Of a DNA stretch of 64,000 bases, positions 43,134 through 52,225 are shown in pieces. The stretch's first letter is position 1. Each line of letters starts with the position of its first letter. Below the pieces are notes generated by a model. That model made no database searches. It was not told the DNA's origin and was given only the letters and a program-made list of their open reading frames with translations. Location of the stretch: positions 62,001-126,000 of the forward strand of contig NZ_JBOFQF010000028.1 in assembly GCF_051660745.1 (NCBI RefSeq), given 5' to 3'. Origin of the DNA: Segniliparus sp051660745. GTDB lineage: Bacteria; Actinomycetota; Actinomycetes; Mycobacteriales; Mycobacteriaceae. A program made the translations under genes and the position numbers.

Positions 43134-43799
43134 TCAGGCTTGGGCGGCCCGTGGCCGGGAGGCGATCGCGCCCGCGCCAAGGACGACCATGCCGACAATG
43201 GTCGGGTACACGACGATCCGCTCGATGAGGCCGAACCAGGACAGCGCCCACGCGGTGTCCGGGCCGGGCGGGATCACCCACAGCAGCTGCGTGACAGTCA
43301 TGGCCACGAACGCGACGAGGGCGATCAATCCGCACACGGCAGTGGCGGTCCCGGCGACGCGGAGTGTCCGGCGCGCCTGCCATCCGGCGAGGACGAGCCC
43401 GAGATTGCCGAAGACCATAGCGAGCAAAGCGCCGGTCATATGCGCGCCCGAGTCGCTCAGATGCGGGGTGAGCCCCACGATGAGGAAGCCTGCCCCGCCG
43501 ACGACCAGGAGCGTCTTCGCGGCCCTGCCGACGAGTTCCCTCGGCGCGAGCAAGGCCCCGGCGGCCATGAGCGCCCCGGTCGCGAGGAACGAGCCGCCCA
43601 TGCCCAACCGCCAGGGGGAGCAGACCGGATGGCCGTCGCCGGGACTCGTGTAGCACTCTGCGGCGGCGAGGTCGCTGATCGGGTTGCGCTTCCAGTCGAA
43701 CGGCGCCCGCCATGCGGAGGCCACGGCCTCGTACGCGATGAAAAATTGGATCTGCGCGGCCCAGAGCCACGCCCAAAGCTCGCTCTTCCATCGCGCCAT
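43134..43799 (-). CDS. DUF998-type membrane protein
   Basis: 221 residues from ATG 43799; TAGGAT (43807-43812, minus strand) ends 7 nt before it. Six hydrophobic segments, with NPISDLAAAECYTSP after the first, the N-x-x-S-D-L pattern of the DUF998 family, and GLTPHLSDSGAHMTGALLAMVFGNLG in the middle. Function unknown. Divergent from the nitrate reductase fusion. Confidence 0.75.
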   Translation of the reverse strand: MARWKSELWAWLWAAQIQFFIAYEAVASAWRAPFDWKRNPISDLAAAECYTSPGDGHPVCSPWRLGMGGSFLATGALMAAGALLAPRELVGRAAKTLLVVGGAGFLIVGLTPHLSDSGAHMTGALLAMVFGNLGLVLAGWQARRTLRVAGTATAVCGLIALVAFVAMTVTQLLWVIPPGPDTAWALSWFGLIERIVVYPTIVGMVVLGAGAIASRPRAAQA

Positions 43800-43948
43800 G
43801 CCAGCTATCCTAGGCGGAGCGGGCAACACGGGCGTGCGGGCCCGCGCTTTGCCCGCACACTCCTGGCGTCGGGGCTTGTGAGGTGAGTTTGACGCAACGA
43901 TAACGCAGTTGGAACCGCCAGGGGCGGGGGGAAACAGAAAATGAACGA

Positions 43949-46900
43949 GTGACCCAGACCCGCACGGCATGCTCGTATTGCGGTGTGGGCTGCGGGATCG
44001 TGGTCGAGACGAAGGAAGAGAACGGGCTTCCGATCATCGCGAAAGTCTCCGGGGACAAAGAGCATCCGACGAATTTCGGCAGGCTGTGCACCAAGGGGCA
44101 GACCCATGCCGAGATGATGCGCGGAGAAGGCCGGATGACCACGGCGCACGTGCGGGCCGAACGCGGCGGTCCCGCACGTCCGGTCGACCTTGCGGCGGCC
44201 GTCAAAGAGGCGGGCTCGCGGTTGCGGAAGATCCTCGACGAGCACGGGCCGGACGCGGTGGCGCTCTATGTCTCGGGCCAGATGTCCATCGAGGCCCAGT
44301 ACTTGGCGAACAAGCTCGCCAAGGGATATCTCAGGACCAGCCACATCGAGTCGAACTCGCGGCTCTGCATGGCCAGCGCGGGGACCGGCTACAAGCAGTC
44401 CCTCGGCGCGGACGGGCCGCCCGGCTCCTACCAGGACTTCGACCAGACGAATCTGTTCTTCGTCATCGGATCCAACATGGCCGACTGCCACCCCATCCTG
44501 TACCTGCGGATGGCGGACCGGCTCAAGGCCGGGGCGAAGCTCGTCGTCGTCGACCCGAGGCGCACCGCGACCGCCGAGAAAGCCGACCTCTACCTGCAGA
44601 TCCGCCCAGGCACGGACGTGGCGCTGCTCAACGGGATCCTGCACCTGCTCGTGGCGGGCGGGCATGTCGACCGGGAATTCGTCGCCGAGCACACCCAAGG
44701 CTGGGAGGGCATGGAGGGCTTCCTCCTCGACTACCCGCCCGACAAGGTCGCGGAGATCACCGGGCTCGCCGAGCCCGACATCCGCCGCGCGGCCGCCATG
44801 ATCGCGGCGGCGGGGGACTGGATGAGCTGCTGGACGATGGGGCTGAACCAGTCCACCCACGGCGTGTGGAGCACCAACGCGATCTGCAACTTGCACCTCG
44901 CGACCGGCGCGATCTGCCGCCCAGGCGCCGGGCCGTTCTCCCTCACCGGCCAGCCCAACGCCATGGGGGGCCGCGAGATGGGCTACATGGGGCCCGGCCT
45001 GCCGGGGCAGCGTTCGGTCGTGAGCCCGAAGGACCGGGAGTTCGCCGAGCAGGCATGGGGCCTCGCGCCGGAGACCATCCGGTCCGACGTGGGGCCGGGG
45101 ACCGTCGAGCTCTTCCGCCAGCTGGGGAGCGGGCAGGTCAAAGCCTGTTGGATCATCTGCACCAACCCGGTCGCCACCACGCCGAACCGGCGAGTGGCCA
45201 TCGACGGGCTTGAGGCCGCAGAGCTCGTGATCGTCCAGGACGCGTTCCTCGACACCGCCACGAACCCGTACGCCGACGTGCTGCTCCCCGCCGCGCTCTG
45301 GGCGGAGAGCGACGGCGTCATGGTCAACTCGGAGCGCAACCTCACCCTGCTGCGGCAGTCCATCCCCCCGGCGGGCGACGCGTTGCCGGACTGGAAGCTC
45401 ATCTGCCTGGTCGCGGCCGAGCTCGGCTTCGGCGACGCGTTCGGGCACCAGTCCAGCGAAGAGGTCTTCGACGAGCTGCGCGGATTCTGGAACCCGACGA
45501 CCGGCTGGGACCTGCGCGGCGCGAGCTACGCGCGGCTTCGGCGCACACCGCTGCAATGGCCGTGCCCGCCGGAGGAGGAGGACGCGGCCGACCGCCATCC
45601 CATCCGCTACCTCAACGACGGGGTGAGCCAGGCGCTGCACGTGCGCGAGGACGGCGTCGTCCCCAGGCTCGCCTTCCCGACTCCCTCGCGGCGGGCCGTG
45701 TTCCACCCCCGCCCGCACCTTGAGGCCGACGAGCTGCCGGACGACGAGTTCCCACTCGTCCTCAACACCGGGCGCTTGCAGCACCAATGGCACACGATGA
45801 CCAAGACGGGCAAGGTCGCGAAGCTGAACAAGCTCAACCCCGGACCGTTTGTGGAAGTGCATCCGATCGACGCGAAGCAGTTCGACATCGAGGAGGGCCA
45901 AGAGGTCAGGGTGCGCTCCCGCCGGGGCGAGGCGGTGCTGCCCGCTGTGATCACCGACCGTATTCGCGAGGGCTCGTGCTTCGCGCCGTTCCACTGGAAC
46001 GACGCGCACGGCGAGAACCTCACGGTCAACGCCGTGACCAGTGACGCTGTGGACCCCGAGTCGTTGCAGCCCGAATTGAAGATCTGCGCCGTCTCGCTCG
46101 AGCCGCTCCCGAAGCCCGAGGCGGAGGCCCCCGCGTCGTCGGGCGCTCCGACGGCCCTTCCGTCGCCGTCCTCCGCGCCCCCGCTGCCCGGCCTGCCGTT
46201 CCAGCTGGTCCCTGCCCCGCAGCTCACCGAGGCGGAGAGCCTGTACGTCTCGGGGTTCTTGGCAGGCGTGGGGCTCAGCCAGCCTGGCGTCCCTGTGCTC
46301 CCCGCCGGGGCCCCGGTCCGCGAGCCGGTCCGCCTGTGGCTGGACGGCATGCTCGCAGGTATGAGCTCGCGCGTCTCGCCCGCCGCGCAGGGCCATGCCG
46401 CGCCCGTGGCAGGGGAACAGCAGACGACCCCGGTCCTCGTCGTGTGGGCGAGCCAGACCGGCAACGCGGAGGAGTTCGCCGAGCGGTGCGTCGGCGCGCT
46501 CGTCGAAGCCGGGCTGCCCGCCCGAGGCGCGAACATGGACGACTTGGACTTGGCCGACCTCGCGGGGTCTCCGCAGGTCTTGGTCGTGACGAGCACCTTC
46601 GGCACGGGCGGGCCGCCGGACAACGGCTCGGACTTCTGGGCCAGGCTCGACACGGACACCGAGCTGCGCCTCGCCGAGCTCAAGTACGCCGTGTTCGGAG
46701 TCGGGGACCGGGCGTACGACGACTTCTGCGGCCACGCGAGAGCCCTCGACGCCCGGCTGTCGGAGCTGGGGGCGGTCCGGGTGCTGCCGCTGGTAGTCTC
46801 CGAGGCGGACGAGGAGCAGCTCGCGGAGGACTGGCTGCGCGACGTGGTCGAGGCGCTGCGCGGTTCTCAAGAGGGCATGGCGCAAGCCGCCCCGGCGAAG

Positions 46901-48091
46901 CCGGGACCGGCGGCTGTTGTCGTCGCCGAGCCCGCGCCCGCCGTGGTCGAGACCGTCGAGGAGCGGTCGGAAGCTCCTGCCAAGAACCGTCGGATCGCCG
47001 TGCCCATGTGCCTGAACCGGGTCATCTCCGGCGAGAACTCGACGAAGGAAGTGCGCCAGTTCGCGTTCGACGTCTCCGGCCACGACTTCGCGTACGAGGC
47101 GGGGGACGCGCTCGGGATCTACCCGGTGAACGCCGCCGAGGACGTCGAGGCCTGGCTCAGGTCGACCGGGCTCGACGGCACGCGGACCGTCGCCGTCGAC
47201 GACGTGTCGCAGCTCCTGGTCGACGCGCTCACCGCGCATTACGACATCTGCAGGATCACGCCGCAGCTCCTTCGCTTCGTCTCCGCCCGCAACAACGACC
47301 TCGCGCTCGCGAAGCTCTTGCGCAGGGACAACAAAGTCGAGCTGGACAACTGGCTCTTCGGCAGGCAGGGCGCGGACCTGATCCGCGAGTTCCCTGTCCA
47401 GGCCGACTTCGCCGAGTGGCAGCAAGTGCTCCCCAAACTCGCGCCCCGGCAATACTCGATCTCGTCCAGCCCCAGCACGAACCCCGACCAGGTGCAGCTC
47501 ACCGTGTCGGTGGTCCGTTTTTCCGGAGTGGACGGGCGGACCAGAGGGGGAGTCTGCTCGACCTTCCTCGCCGACCGGGCCGCCGACCGGCTCATCCCGG
47601 TGTTCTTGCAGCGCTCCCCGCATTTCCGCGTCCCCGCCGAGGCGGACGCGCCTGCGATCATGATCGGCCCCGGCACCGGTGTCGCCCCGTTCCGCGGCTT
47701 CTTGCACGAACGACGCGCTCTCGGCCACAAGGGGCAGAACTGGCTGTTCTTCGGCGACCAGCACGCGGCGGAGAATTTCTACTACCAGTCAGAGCTCGAG
47801 GAGATGTTCTCCGACGGGTTCTTGACCCGGCTCGACCTCGCCTTCTCCCGCGACCAGCGGCAACGGGTCTACGTGCAGGACCGGATGGTGGAGCACGGCG
47901 CCCGGCTGTGGCAGTGGATCGAGGACGGGGCGCGGATCTACATCTGCGGCGACGCGAGCCGGATGGCGAAAGACGTGGACGAAACCCTGGTGCGCATCAT
48001 CCAGACGCATGGCCGGATGTCGCAGGACGAGGCGAAAGCCTACAAGAAACGGCTCACCGGCGAGAAGCGGTACGTGCGGGACGTGTACTGA
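43949..48091 (+). CDS. Assimilatory nitrate reductase fused to a CysJ/P450-reductase-like flavoprotein
   Basis: 1380 residues. Residues 1-55 hold a 4Fe-4S site (CSYCGVGCG and GRLCTKG); up to about 690 is a molybdopterin oxidoreductase of the NarB/NasA type, ending in a molydopterin dinucleotide-binding domain. An Ala/Pro linker leads to a flavodoxin domain from about 828 (VVWASQTGNAEEFAERC). An FAD domain follows (RQYSISSSP near 1166), then an NAD(P) domain (IMIGPGTGVAPFRGF near 1237) ending in aromatic YVRDVY. Electrons would pass NAD(P)H-FAD-FMN-FeS-Mo within one chain. GTG start at 43949. Confidence 0.92.
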   Translation: MTQTRTACSYCGVGCGIVVETKEENGLPIIAKVSGDKEHPTNFGRLCTKGQTHAEMMRGEGRMTTAHVRAERGGPARPVDLAAAVKEAGSRLRKILDEHGPDAVALYVSGQMSIEAQYLANKLAKGYLRTSHIESNSRLCMASAGTGYKQSLGADGPPGSYQDFDQTNLFFVIGSNMADCHPILYLRMADRLKAGAKLVVVDPRRTATAEKADLYLQIRPGTDVALLNGILHLLVAGGHVDREFVAEHTQGWEGMEGFLLDYPPDKVAEITGLAEPDIRRAAAMIAAAGDWMSCWTMGLNQSTHGVWSTNAICNLHLATGAICRPGAGPFSLTGQPNAMGGREMGYMGPGLPGQRSVVSPKDREFAEQAWGLAPETIRSDVGPGTVELFRQLGSGQVKACWIICTNPVATTPNRRVAIDGLEAAELVIVQDAFLDTATNPYADVLLPAALWAESDGVMVNSERNLTLLRQSIPPAGDALPDWKLICLVAAELGFGDAFGHQSSEEVFDELRGFWNPTTGWDLRGASYARLRRTPLQWPCPPEEEDAADRHPIRYLNDGVSQALHVREDGVVPRLAFPTPSRRAVFHPRPHLEADELPDDEFPLVLNTGRLQHQWHTMTKTGKVAKLNKLNPGPFVEVHPIDAKQFDIEEGQEVRVRSRRGEAVLPAVITDRIREGSCFAPFHWNDAHGENLTVNAVTSDAVDPESLQPELKICAVSLEPLPKPEAEAPASSGAPTALPSPSSAPPLPGLPFQLVPAPQLTEAESLYVSGFLAGVGLSQPGVPVLPAGAPVREPVRLWLDGMLAGMSSRVSPAAQGHAAPVAGEQQTTPVLVVWASQTGNAEEFAERCVGALVEAGLPARGANMDDLDLADLAGSPQVLVVTSTFGTGGPPDNGSDFWARLDTDTELRLAELKYAVFGVGDRAYDDFCGHARALDARLSELGAVRVLPLVVSEADEEQLAEDWLRDVVEALRGSQEGMAQAAPAKPGPAAVVVAEPAPAVVETVEERSEAPAKNRRIAVPMCLNRVISGENSTKEVRQFAFDVSGHDFAYEAGDALGIYPVNAAEDVEAWLRSTGLDGTRTVAVDDVSQLLVDALTAHYDICRITPQLLRFVSARNNDLALAKLLRRDNKVELDNWLFGRQGADLIREFPVQADFAEWQQVLPKLAPRQYSISSSPSTNPDQVQLTVSVVRFSGVDGRTRGGVCSTFLADRAADRLIPVFLQRSPHFRVPAEADAPAIMIGPGTGVAPFRGFLHERRALGHKGQNWLFFGDQHAAENFYYQSELEEMFSDGFLTRLDLAFSRDQRQRVYVQDRMVEHGARLWQWIEDGARIYICGDASRMAKDVDETLVRIIQTHGRMSQDEAKAYKKRLTGEKRYVRDVY

Positions 48092-48171
48092 CGTCCGTCG
48101 TCGCGGGTCTTGCGGCTCAGCCGGGCGAGACCGCCGCCGCCCGCGCCGGGGATTTCTGCCAAGATAGAAAG

Positions 48172-49395
48172 ATGGAATCTTCGGGGGCGGCGCGAGAGGG
48201 GCACTACTCGTACCCCGCCCTGGGCGCTGTCGGAACCGACAGCCGGGAGCGGGGTCCGTCGGAGCCGCCGCCCGGCATGCCCGAGCCCGCCGCAGCCCCG
48301 CCGGCGTCTGCCGCATGGCGGCCCGGCCCGGCGCCCGACGAGGCGGCTCGGGCCGTCGCAGACGCGATTGTTCGCGCCGCACTGGCCCGCAAGCCGTCGG
48401 CAGGCGTCCGCATGCCGCTGCAACCAGGGGCGATCCCGCTGCGCCCGCTCAGCTTGTCGGAGATCTACAACGGCGCTGTGGCGGTCGTCCGGTCCAACCC
48501 GAAGACGGTGCTCGGGTTCTCCGTCGTCGTGCTCGCCGTGGGGGCTCTGGTCCAAATAGCAGTGCTGGCCCCCGTGCTGCGGTGGGCGCTGCGGGCCACC
48601 GGAGCCTTCGGCTCTGCCGTCGCGCTGGACTCTCCGGAGAGCAGGTCGACGGTCTCGTTGGCGGGCTCGTTGGCGGATGCTCCGGTCTCGCTGGTCGCCG
48701 CGACGTTGATCGCAGGCTGCGTGATGCCGGTGCTGGCCAGGGCGTTGGCGGGGGAGCGGGGCGAGCCCGAGCCCGCGCGCGCCGCCTGGCTGGAGACGCG
48801 CGCCAGGGCGCTCCCGCTGGCCTGCCTTTCCTGCGTCGTGTTGTTCGTCCAGGCGCTGATCGTCCTCCTGCCCGTCGTGGCGGCGCTCCTCGTGATCGCC
48901 ATCGGCTTCTCCGTGCCTGGCGCTGTGCTCCTCCTCGTGCTGGTGGAGCCGTTCTTCTTGTTGCTGGCGTCCGTCGTCGGCGTCTTCCTCTCGCTTTCCG
49001 CCCCGGCGATGATGAGCGAGCGCCTCGGCGTGCTCGCGTCCTGCCGCAGGTCTGCGCTCCTCGTCCAGCGCGGGTTTTGGAAGATCCTCGGCGTCGGCCT
49101 GCTCACCAAGCTCGTCACGGCGTTCGTCGGCCTGTCGCTGTCGTTGCCGTTCATGGTCGCAGGCGAGGCGTTCGGGTCGGACACAACTCCCGACGGGCAC
49201 GTGGCCGTGCTGAGCGTGGTGCTGCTCGCCGTCGGGCAGCTGCTCTCGCGGAGCGTCCTCATGCCGTTCGCGGCGAGCGTGACCGCATTGCTCTATGTGG
49301 ACCAACGAATGCGGCAAGAGGCCTACGACCTGGTGCTGCTCGGGTCCCTCGGCGGCGGCGTCGTCGACGCCGGTCGGATCGGGCAGGAGGCGTGA
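48172..49395 (+). CDS. Multi-pass membrane protein of the MoxR/DUF58 cluster
   Basis: 407 residues from ATG 48172 (CAAGAT ends 6 nt before it). A Pro/Ala-rich cytoplasmic N-terminus of about 85 residues, a conserved IPLRPLSLSEIYNGAVAVVRSNPKTVLGFS entry segment, then six or more hydrophobic segments. The pattern matches the first membrane protein of the mycobacterial Rv3689-Rv3695 cluster. It overlaps the DUF4129 gene by GTGA. Function unknown. Confidence 0.78.
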   Translation: MESSGAAREGHYSYPALGAVGTDSRERGPSEPPPGMPEPAAAPPASAAWRPGPAPDEAARAVADAIVRAALARKPSAGVRMPLQPGAIPLRPLSLSEIYNGAVAVVRSNPKTVLGFSVVVLAVGALVQIAVLAPVLRWALRATGAFGSAVALDSPESRSTVSLAGSLADAPVSLVAATLIAGCVMPVLARALAGERGEPEPARAAWLETRARALPLACLSCVVLFVQALIVLLPVVAALLVIAIGFSVPGAVLLLVLVEPFFLLLASVVGVFLSLSAPAMMSERLGVLASCRRSALLVQRGFWKILGVGLLTKLVTAFVGLSLSLPFMVAGEAFGSDTTPDGHVAVLSVVLLAVGQLLSRSVLMPFAASVTALLYVDQRMRQEAYDLVLLGSLGGGVVDAGRIGQEA

Positions 49396-50075
49396 CTGTG
49401 GAAGTCGACCGAGGCCCCGCCGGGGAAGCCGCGCAGCACGAGCTCACCGATCCCCGCTACGAGCACCGGACGTGGTGGGACGACGTCACGTCCTGGCTGG
49501 GCAGGCAGGCGGGGGACCAAGCCTTCCACGGCGGCAGGCACAGCGGCTTCTGGGAGGGGAGCCTGATGCCGCTGCTCGTCCTCCTCCTGCTTGTGGTCTT
49601 GGGCGCGCTCGTCGTCTTCTACGCCCGCAGGGCCGCTCGGGGCGCCGCGAAGAACAAGGGGCTCTTCGAGGACGAGGAGGCCGTGCTGTCCTCCTCGGAC
49701 GAGCATCGGCAACGAGCTGCGGCAGCGGCAGCCTCGGGCGATTGGGCGACCGCGATCGCCGAACGGACGCGCGCGATGGTCAAAGAGCTCGACGAGCGGG
49801 CCGTCCTCGCGCTCACCCCTGGCCGCACGGCGGACGAGTTCGCCTTCTTGGCGGGCGGCCTCCTGCCCGCGCTCGAAAGCGGCCTCGCCGAAGCGGCCCG
49901 CGTCTTCGACGAGGTGGTCTATGGCGGGCGGGCGGGCTCGGAGGGCGCGTACCTCGATGTGGGCAGGCTCGACGAGGCGATCCCCGCCGCCGTCCGCGCG
50001 TTGCGGAAAGACGGCCAGACGACCTCCGACGAGACGAAGCTGGTGGGCGTGGGCCGGGAGGAACAGGCGTGGTGA
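49392..50075 (+). CDS. DUF4129-domain membrane protein
   Basis: 227 residues from GTG 49392, overlapping the previous stop, with GGCAGGAGG upstream. One membrane segment (PLLVLLLLVVLGALVVFYARRAARG). The C-terminal cytoplasmic DUF4129 domain includes IAERTRAMVKELDERAVLALTPGRTADEFAFLAG and a conserved VFDEVVYGGRAGSEG. These domains accompany MoxR ATPases and transglutaminase- or DUF58-type partners. The stop overlaps the next start. Confidence 0.85.
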   Translation: MTVEVDRGPAGEAAQHELTDPRYEHRTWWDDVTSWLGRQAGDQAFHGGRHSGFWEGSLMPLLVLLLLVVLGALVVFYARRAARGAAKNKGLFEDEEAVLSSSDEHRQRAAAAAASGDWATAIAERTRAMVKELDERAVLALTPGRTADEFAFLAGGLLPALESGLAEAARVFDEVVYGGRAGSEGAYLDVGRLDEAIPAAVRALRKDGQTTSDETKLVGVGREEQAW

Positions 50076-51229
50076 GCGGGGCGTCTGCGGTCCGAGGCAG
50101 GCGAGGCGCGAAGGGCGCGGTGCTGTTCGTGCTCGTCGTGGCCGTGCTCGTCGGCCTCGCGGTGTTCTTCAGCGACGACGAGTCCGCCTCGGACAAGCCG
50201 CTCGACCCGCAAGGCTGGCGCAAGGGCGGCGGGCACGCTCTCGCGGAGCTGCTTCGCGAGCAAGGGGTGGAGCTGCGCGTCGTGCGCACCGTGCCCGAGG
50301 CGAAGGCAGCGGCCACGGACGACACCCTGCTCTTCGTCACCAATGGCAGCTACATCACGGGCGAGAGCTCTCTGAGCCAGGTCGCGGCCCTCCCCGGGGA
50401 CCGGGTTGTGTTGGACGGCGCCTACTCCCAGATGCGCGTGCTCGCCCCCGGGATCGATTACGGCTCCCACCGCCTTGTGCAGGAGCAGCGCAAGCCGGGC
50501 TGCGGGTGGAGCGGCGCACAACGCGCGGGCCCGGTCGAGATCGGCGGCTGGGCGTACACGGCCCCCGATGTCGTGGATTCCTGCTACGACGGCGCGGTGC
50601 TGCGCTACCGGCAGGGCGGCAGGCTTGTCAGCGTCGTCGGCGACAGCAGCTTCATGAGCAACGCGGGAATCGCCGCGCCTGGGGCCGCCGCGCTCGCGCT
50701 CAACCTGCTCGGCACGCGCCACACCGTGGTCTGGCTCGCTCCGCAAGTCTCGCAGACCGACGGGGCGAAGGCCGGTCCCGACCTCATGTCCTTGGTCCCC
50801 GACCGGATCTGGTGGGCGGCCCGCGCGCTGGCCGTCGCGGTGGTGCTGACCGGGCTGTGGCAGGCGCGCAGGCTGGGGCCGGTGGTCGTCGAGCGGTTGC
50901 CGGTGGTTGTCCGCGCCTCGGAGACCTCGGAGGGCCTCGGCAAGCTCTACCAAGCCAGGCGTGCGCGGGACCGGGCGGCCGCGGCGTTGCGCGGGGCCGC
51001 GTTGGCGCGCTTGTCCAAACGGCTCGCAGTCCCGGCCCGCTCGCAGGACACGATGGCGGCGGTGCTCGCGGTATGGTCGCAGCGGAGTCCGCAAGAGATC
51101 AAAACGATCCTGTACGGGCCGGACCCGGACGACGACGCGGCGTTGGTGGCATTGGCCCACGAGCTTGACATACTGGAGAACGGCACAGCGGAACACGCTG
51201 TCTTGGAAGGGAAGGTGCGCGGGGTATGA
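50072..51229 (+). CDS. DUF4350-domain membrane protein
   Basis: 385 residues from GTG 50072 (a GTG one codon earlier is also possible). N-terminal membrane segment (VLFVLVVAVLVGLAVFF), then the DUF4350 domain: GWRKGGGHALAELLREQGVELRVV and TLLFVTNGSYITGESSL, followed by GVVVGDSSF-like VVGDSSFMSNAGI. A second membrane segment (WWAARALAVAVVLTGLWQARRLG) leads to a helical cytoplasmic tail. Its stop overlaps the moxR start (ATGA). Confidence 0.85.
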   Translation: MSGASAVRGRRGAKGAVLFVLVVAVLVGLAVFFSDDESASDKPLDPQGWRKGGGHALAELLREQGVELRVVRTVPEAKAAATDDTLLFVTNGSYITGESSLSQVAALPGDRVVLDGAYSQMRVLAPGIDYGSHRLVQEQRKPGCGWSGAQRAGPVEIGGWAYTAPDVVDSCYDGAVLRYRQGGRLVSVVGDSSFMSNAGIAAPGAAALALNLLGTRHTVVWLAPQVSQTDGAKAGPDLMSLVPDRIWWAARALAVAVVLTGLWQARRLGPVVVERLPVVVRASETSEGLGKLYQARRARDRAAAALRGAALARLSKRLAVPARSQDTMAAVLAVWSQRSPQEIKTILYGPDPDDDAALVALAHELDILENGTAEHAVLEGKVRGV

Positions 51230-52194
51230 GCACAGCCGCAAATCCTGTGGTGGCAGATCCGAAGGCGGCGTTCGCCGCTCTGCGACACGAGGTGGGGAAG
51301 GTCGTGGTCGGGCAGGACTCGGTGGTCACGGGCCTGTTGATCGGGCTGCTCGTGAAGGGGCATGTGCTCTTGGAGGGGGTGCCGGGCGTCGCGAAGACTT
51401 TGTTGGTCCGCAGCCTCGCCCGAGGGCTGGACCTCGATTTCAAGAGGCTGCAATTCACCCCGGACCTCATGCCGGGCGACGTCACCGGGTCGCAGATCTT
51501 CGACGCCCGCAGCGCCGAGTTCGTCTTCCGAGAGGGGCCGGTTTTCACGAACCTGCTGCTCGCCGACGAGATCAACCGGACGCCGCCGAAGACCCAGGCC
51601 GCGCTTTTGGAGGCGATGGAGGAGCGGCAGGTGAGCGTCGACGGGCATCCCCGGCCGCTGCCGGACCCGTTCATCGTGGCCGCCACCCAGAACCCGGTCG
51701 AGCACGAGGGCACCTACCAACTGCCCGAGGCGCAGCTGGACCGCTTCCTGCTCAAACTCGTCGTGCCGTTGCCGCAGCGCGAGGACGAGATCGGGATCCT
51801 GACGCGATTCGCGGCGGCCGCCGACCCCAGAGACATCTCCGCCGTCCAGCCGGTGGCCTCCGCTGCCGACCTCGCGGCGGGGCGGGAGGCGGTCCAGCGG
51901 GTCCATGTCGCCCCTGAGGTCCTGGGATACATCGTGGACGTGGTGCGGGCGACGCGGCACTCGCCTTCGCTGCGGCTCGGCGTGTCGCCTCGGGGCGCGA
52001 CGGCGCTGCTCGCCTCGGCGCGGGCCTGGGCGTGGCTCTCGGACCGGGCCTTCGTCACCCCCGACGACGTGAAGATCATGGCCCGCCCCGCGCTCCGGCA
52101 CCGGATCGGGCTGCGGCCCGAGGCCGAGCTGGAGGGGATGAACGCCGACGTGCTGCTCGAAGGGCTCCTCGCCTCGGTGCCGGTGCCCCGATGA
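51226..52194 (+). CDS. moxR: MoxR-family AAA+ ATPase
   Basis: 322 residues. Walker A GVPGVAKTLLVRSLARGL near residues 48-65, Walker B LLADEINRTPPKTQAALLEAMEERQV, sensor 1 IVAATQNPVEHEGTYQLPEAQLDRF and sensor 2 in RLGVSPRGATALLASARAWA. MoxR proteins are chaperone-like ATPases that mature partner proteins, often with a DUF58 protein, which follows here 31 nt downstream. Confidence 0.95.
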   Translation: MSTAANPVVADPKAAFAALRHEVGKVVVGQDSVVTGLLIGLLVKGHVLLEGVPGVAKTLLVRSLARGLDLDFKRLQFTPDLMPGDVTGSQIFDARSAEFVFREGPVFTNLLLADEINRTPPKTQAALLEAMEERQVSVDGHPRPLPDPFIVAATQNPVEHEGTYQLPEAQLDRFLLKLVVPLPQREDEIGILTRFAAAADPRDISAVQPVASAADLAAGREAVQRVHVAPEVLGYIVDVVRATRHSPSLRLGVSPRGATALLASARAWAWLSDRAFVTPDDVKIMARPALRHRIGLRPEAELEGMNADVLLEGLLASVPVPR

Positions 52195-52225
52195 TCTCGG
52201 CAGCGGACGACGTGGCGAGGCCCTG

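Noticed and set aside
43805..47764. Open frame of about 1300 codons on the minus strand opposite the nitrate reductase fusion
   Set aside because: It mirrors a strongly supported gene, has no recognisable domain, and is rich in Arg/Gly/Glu/Val as expected for the antisense of GC-rich codons.
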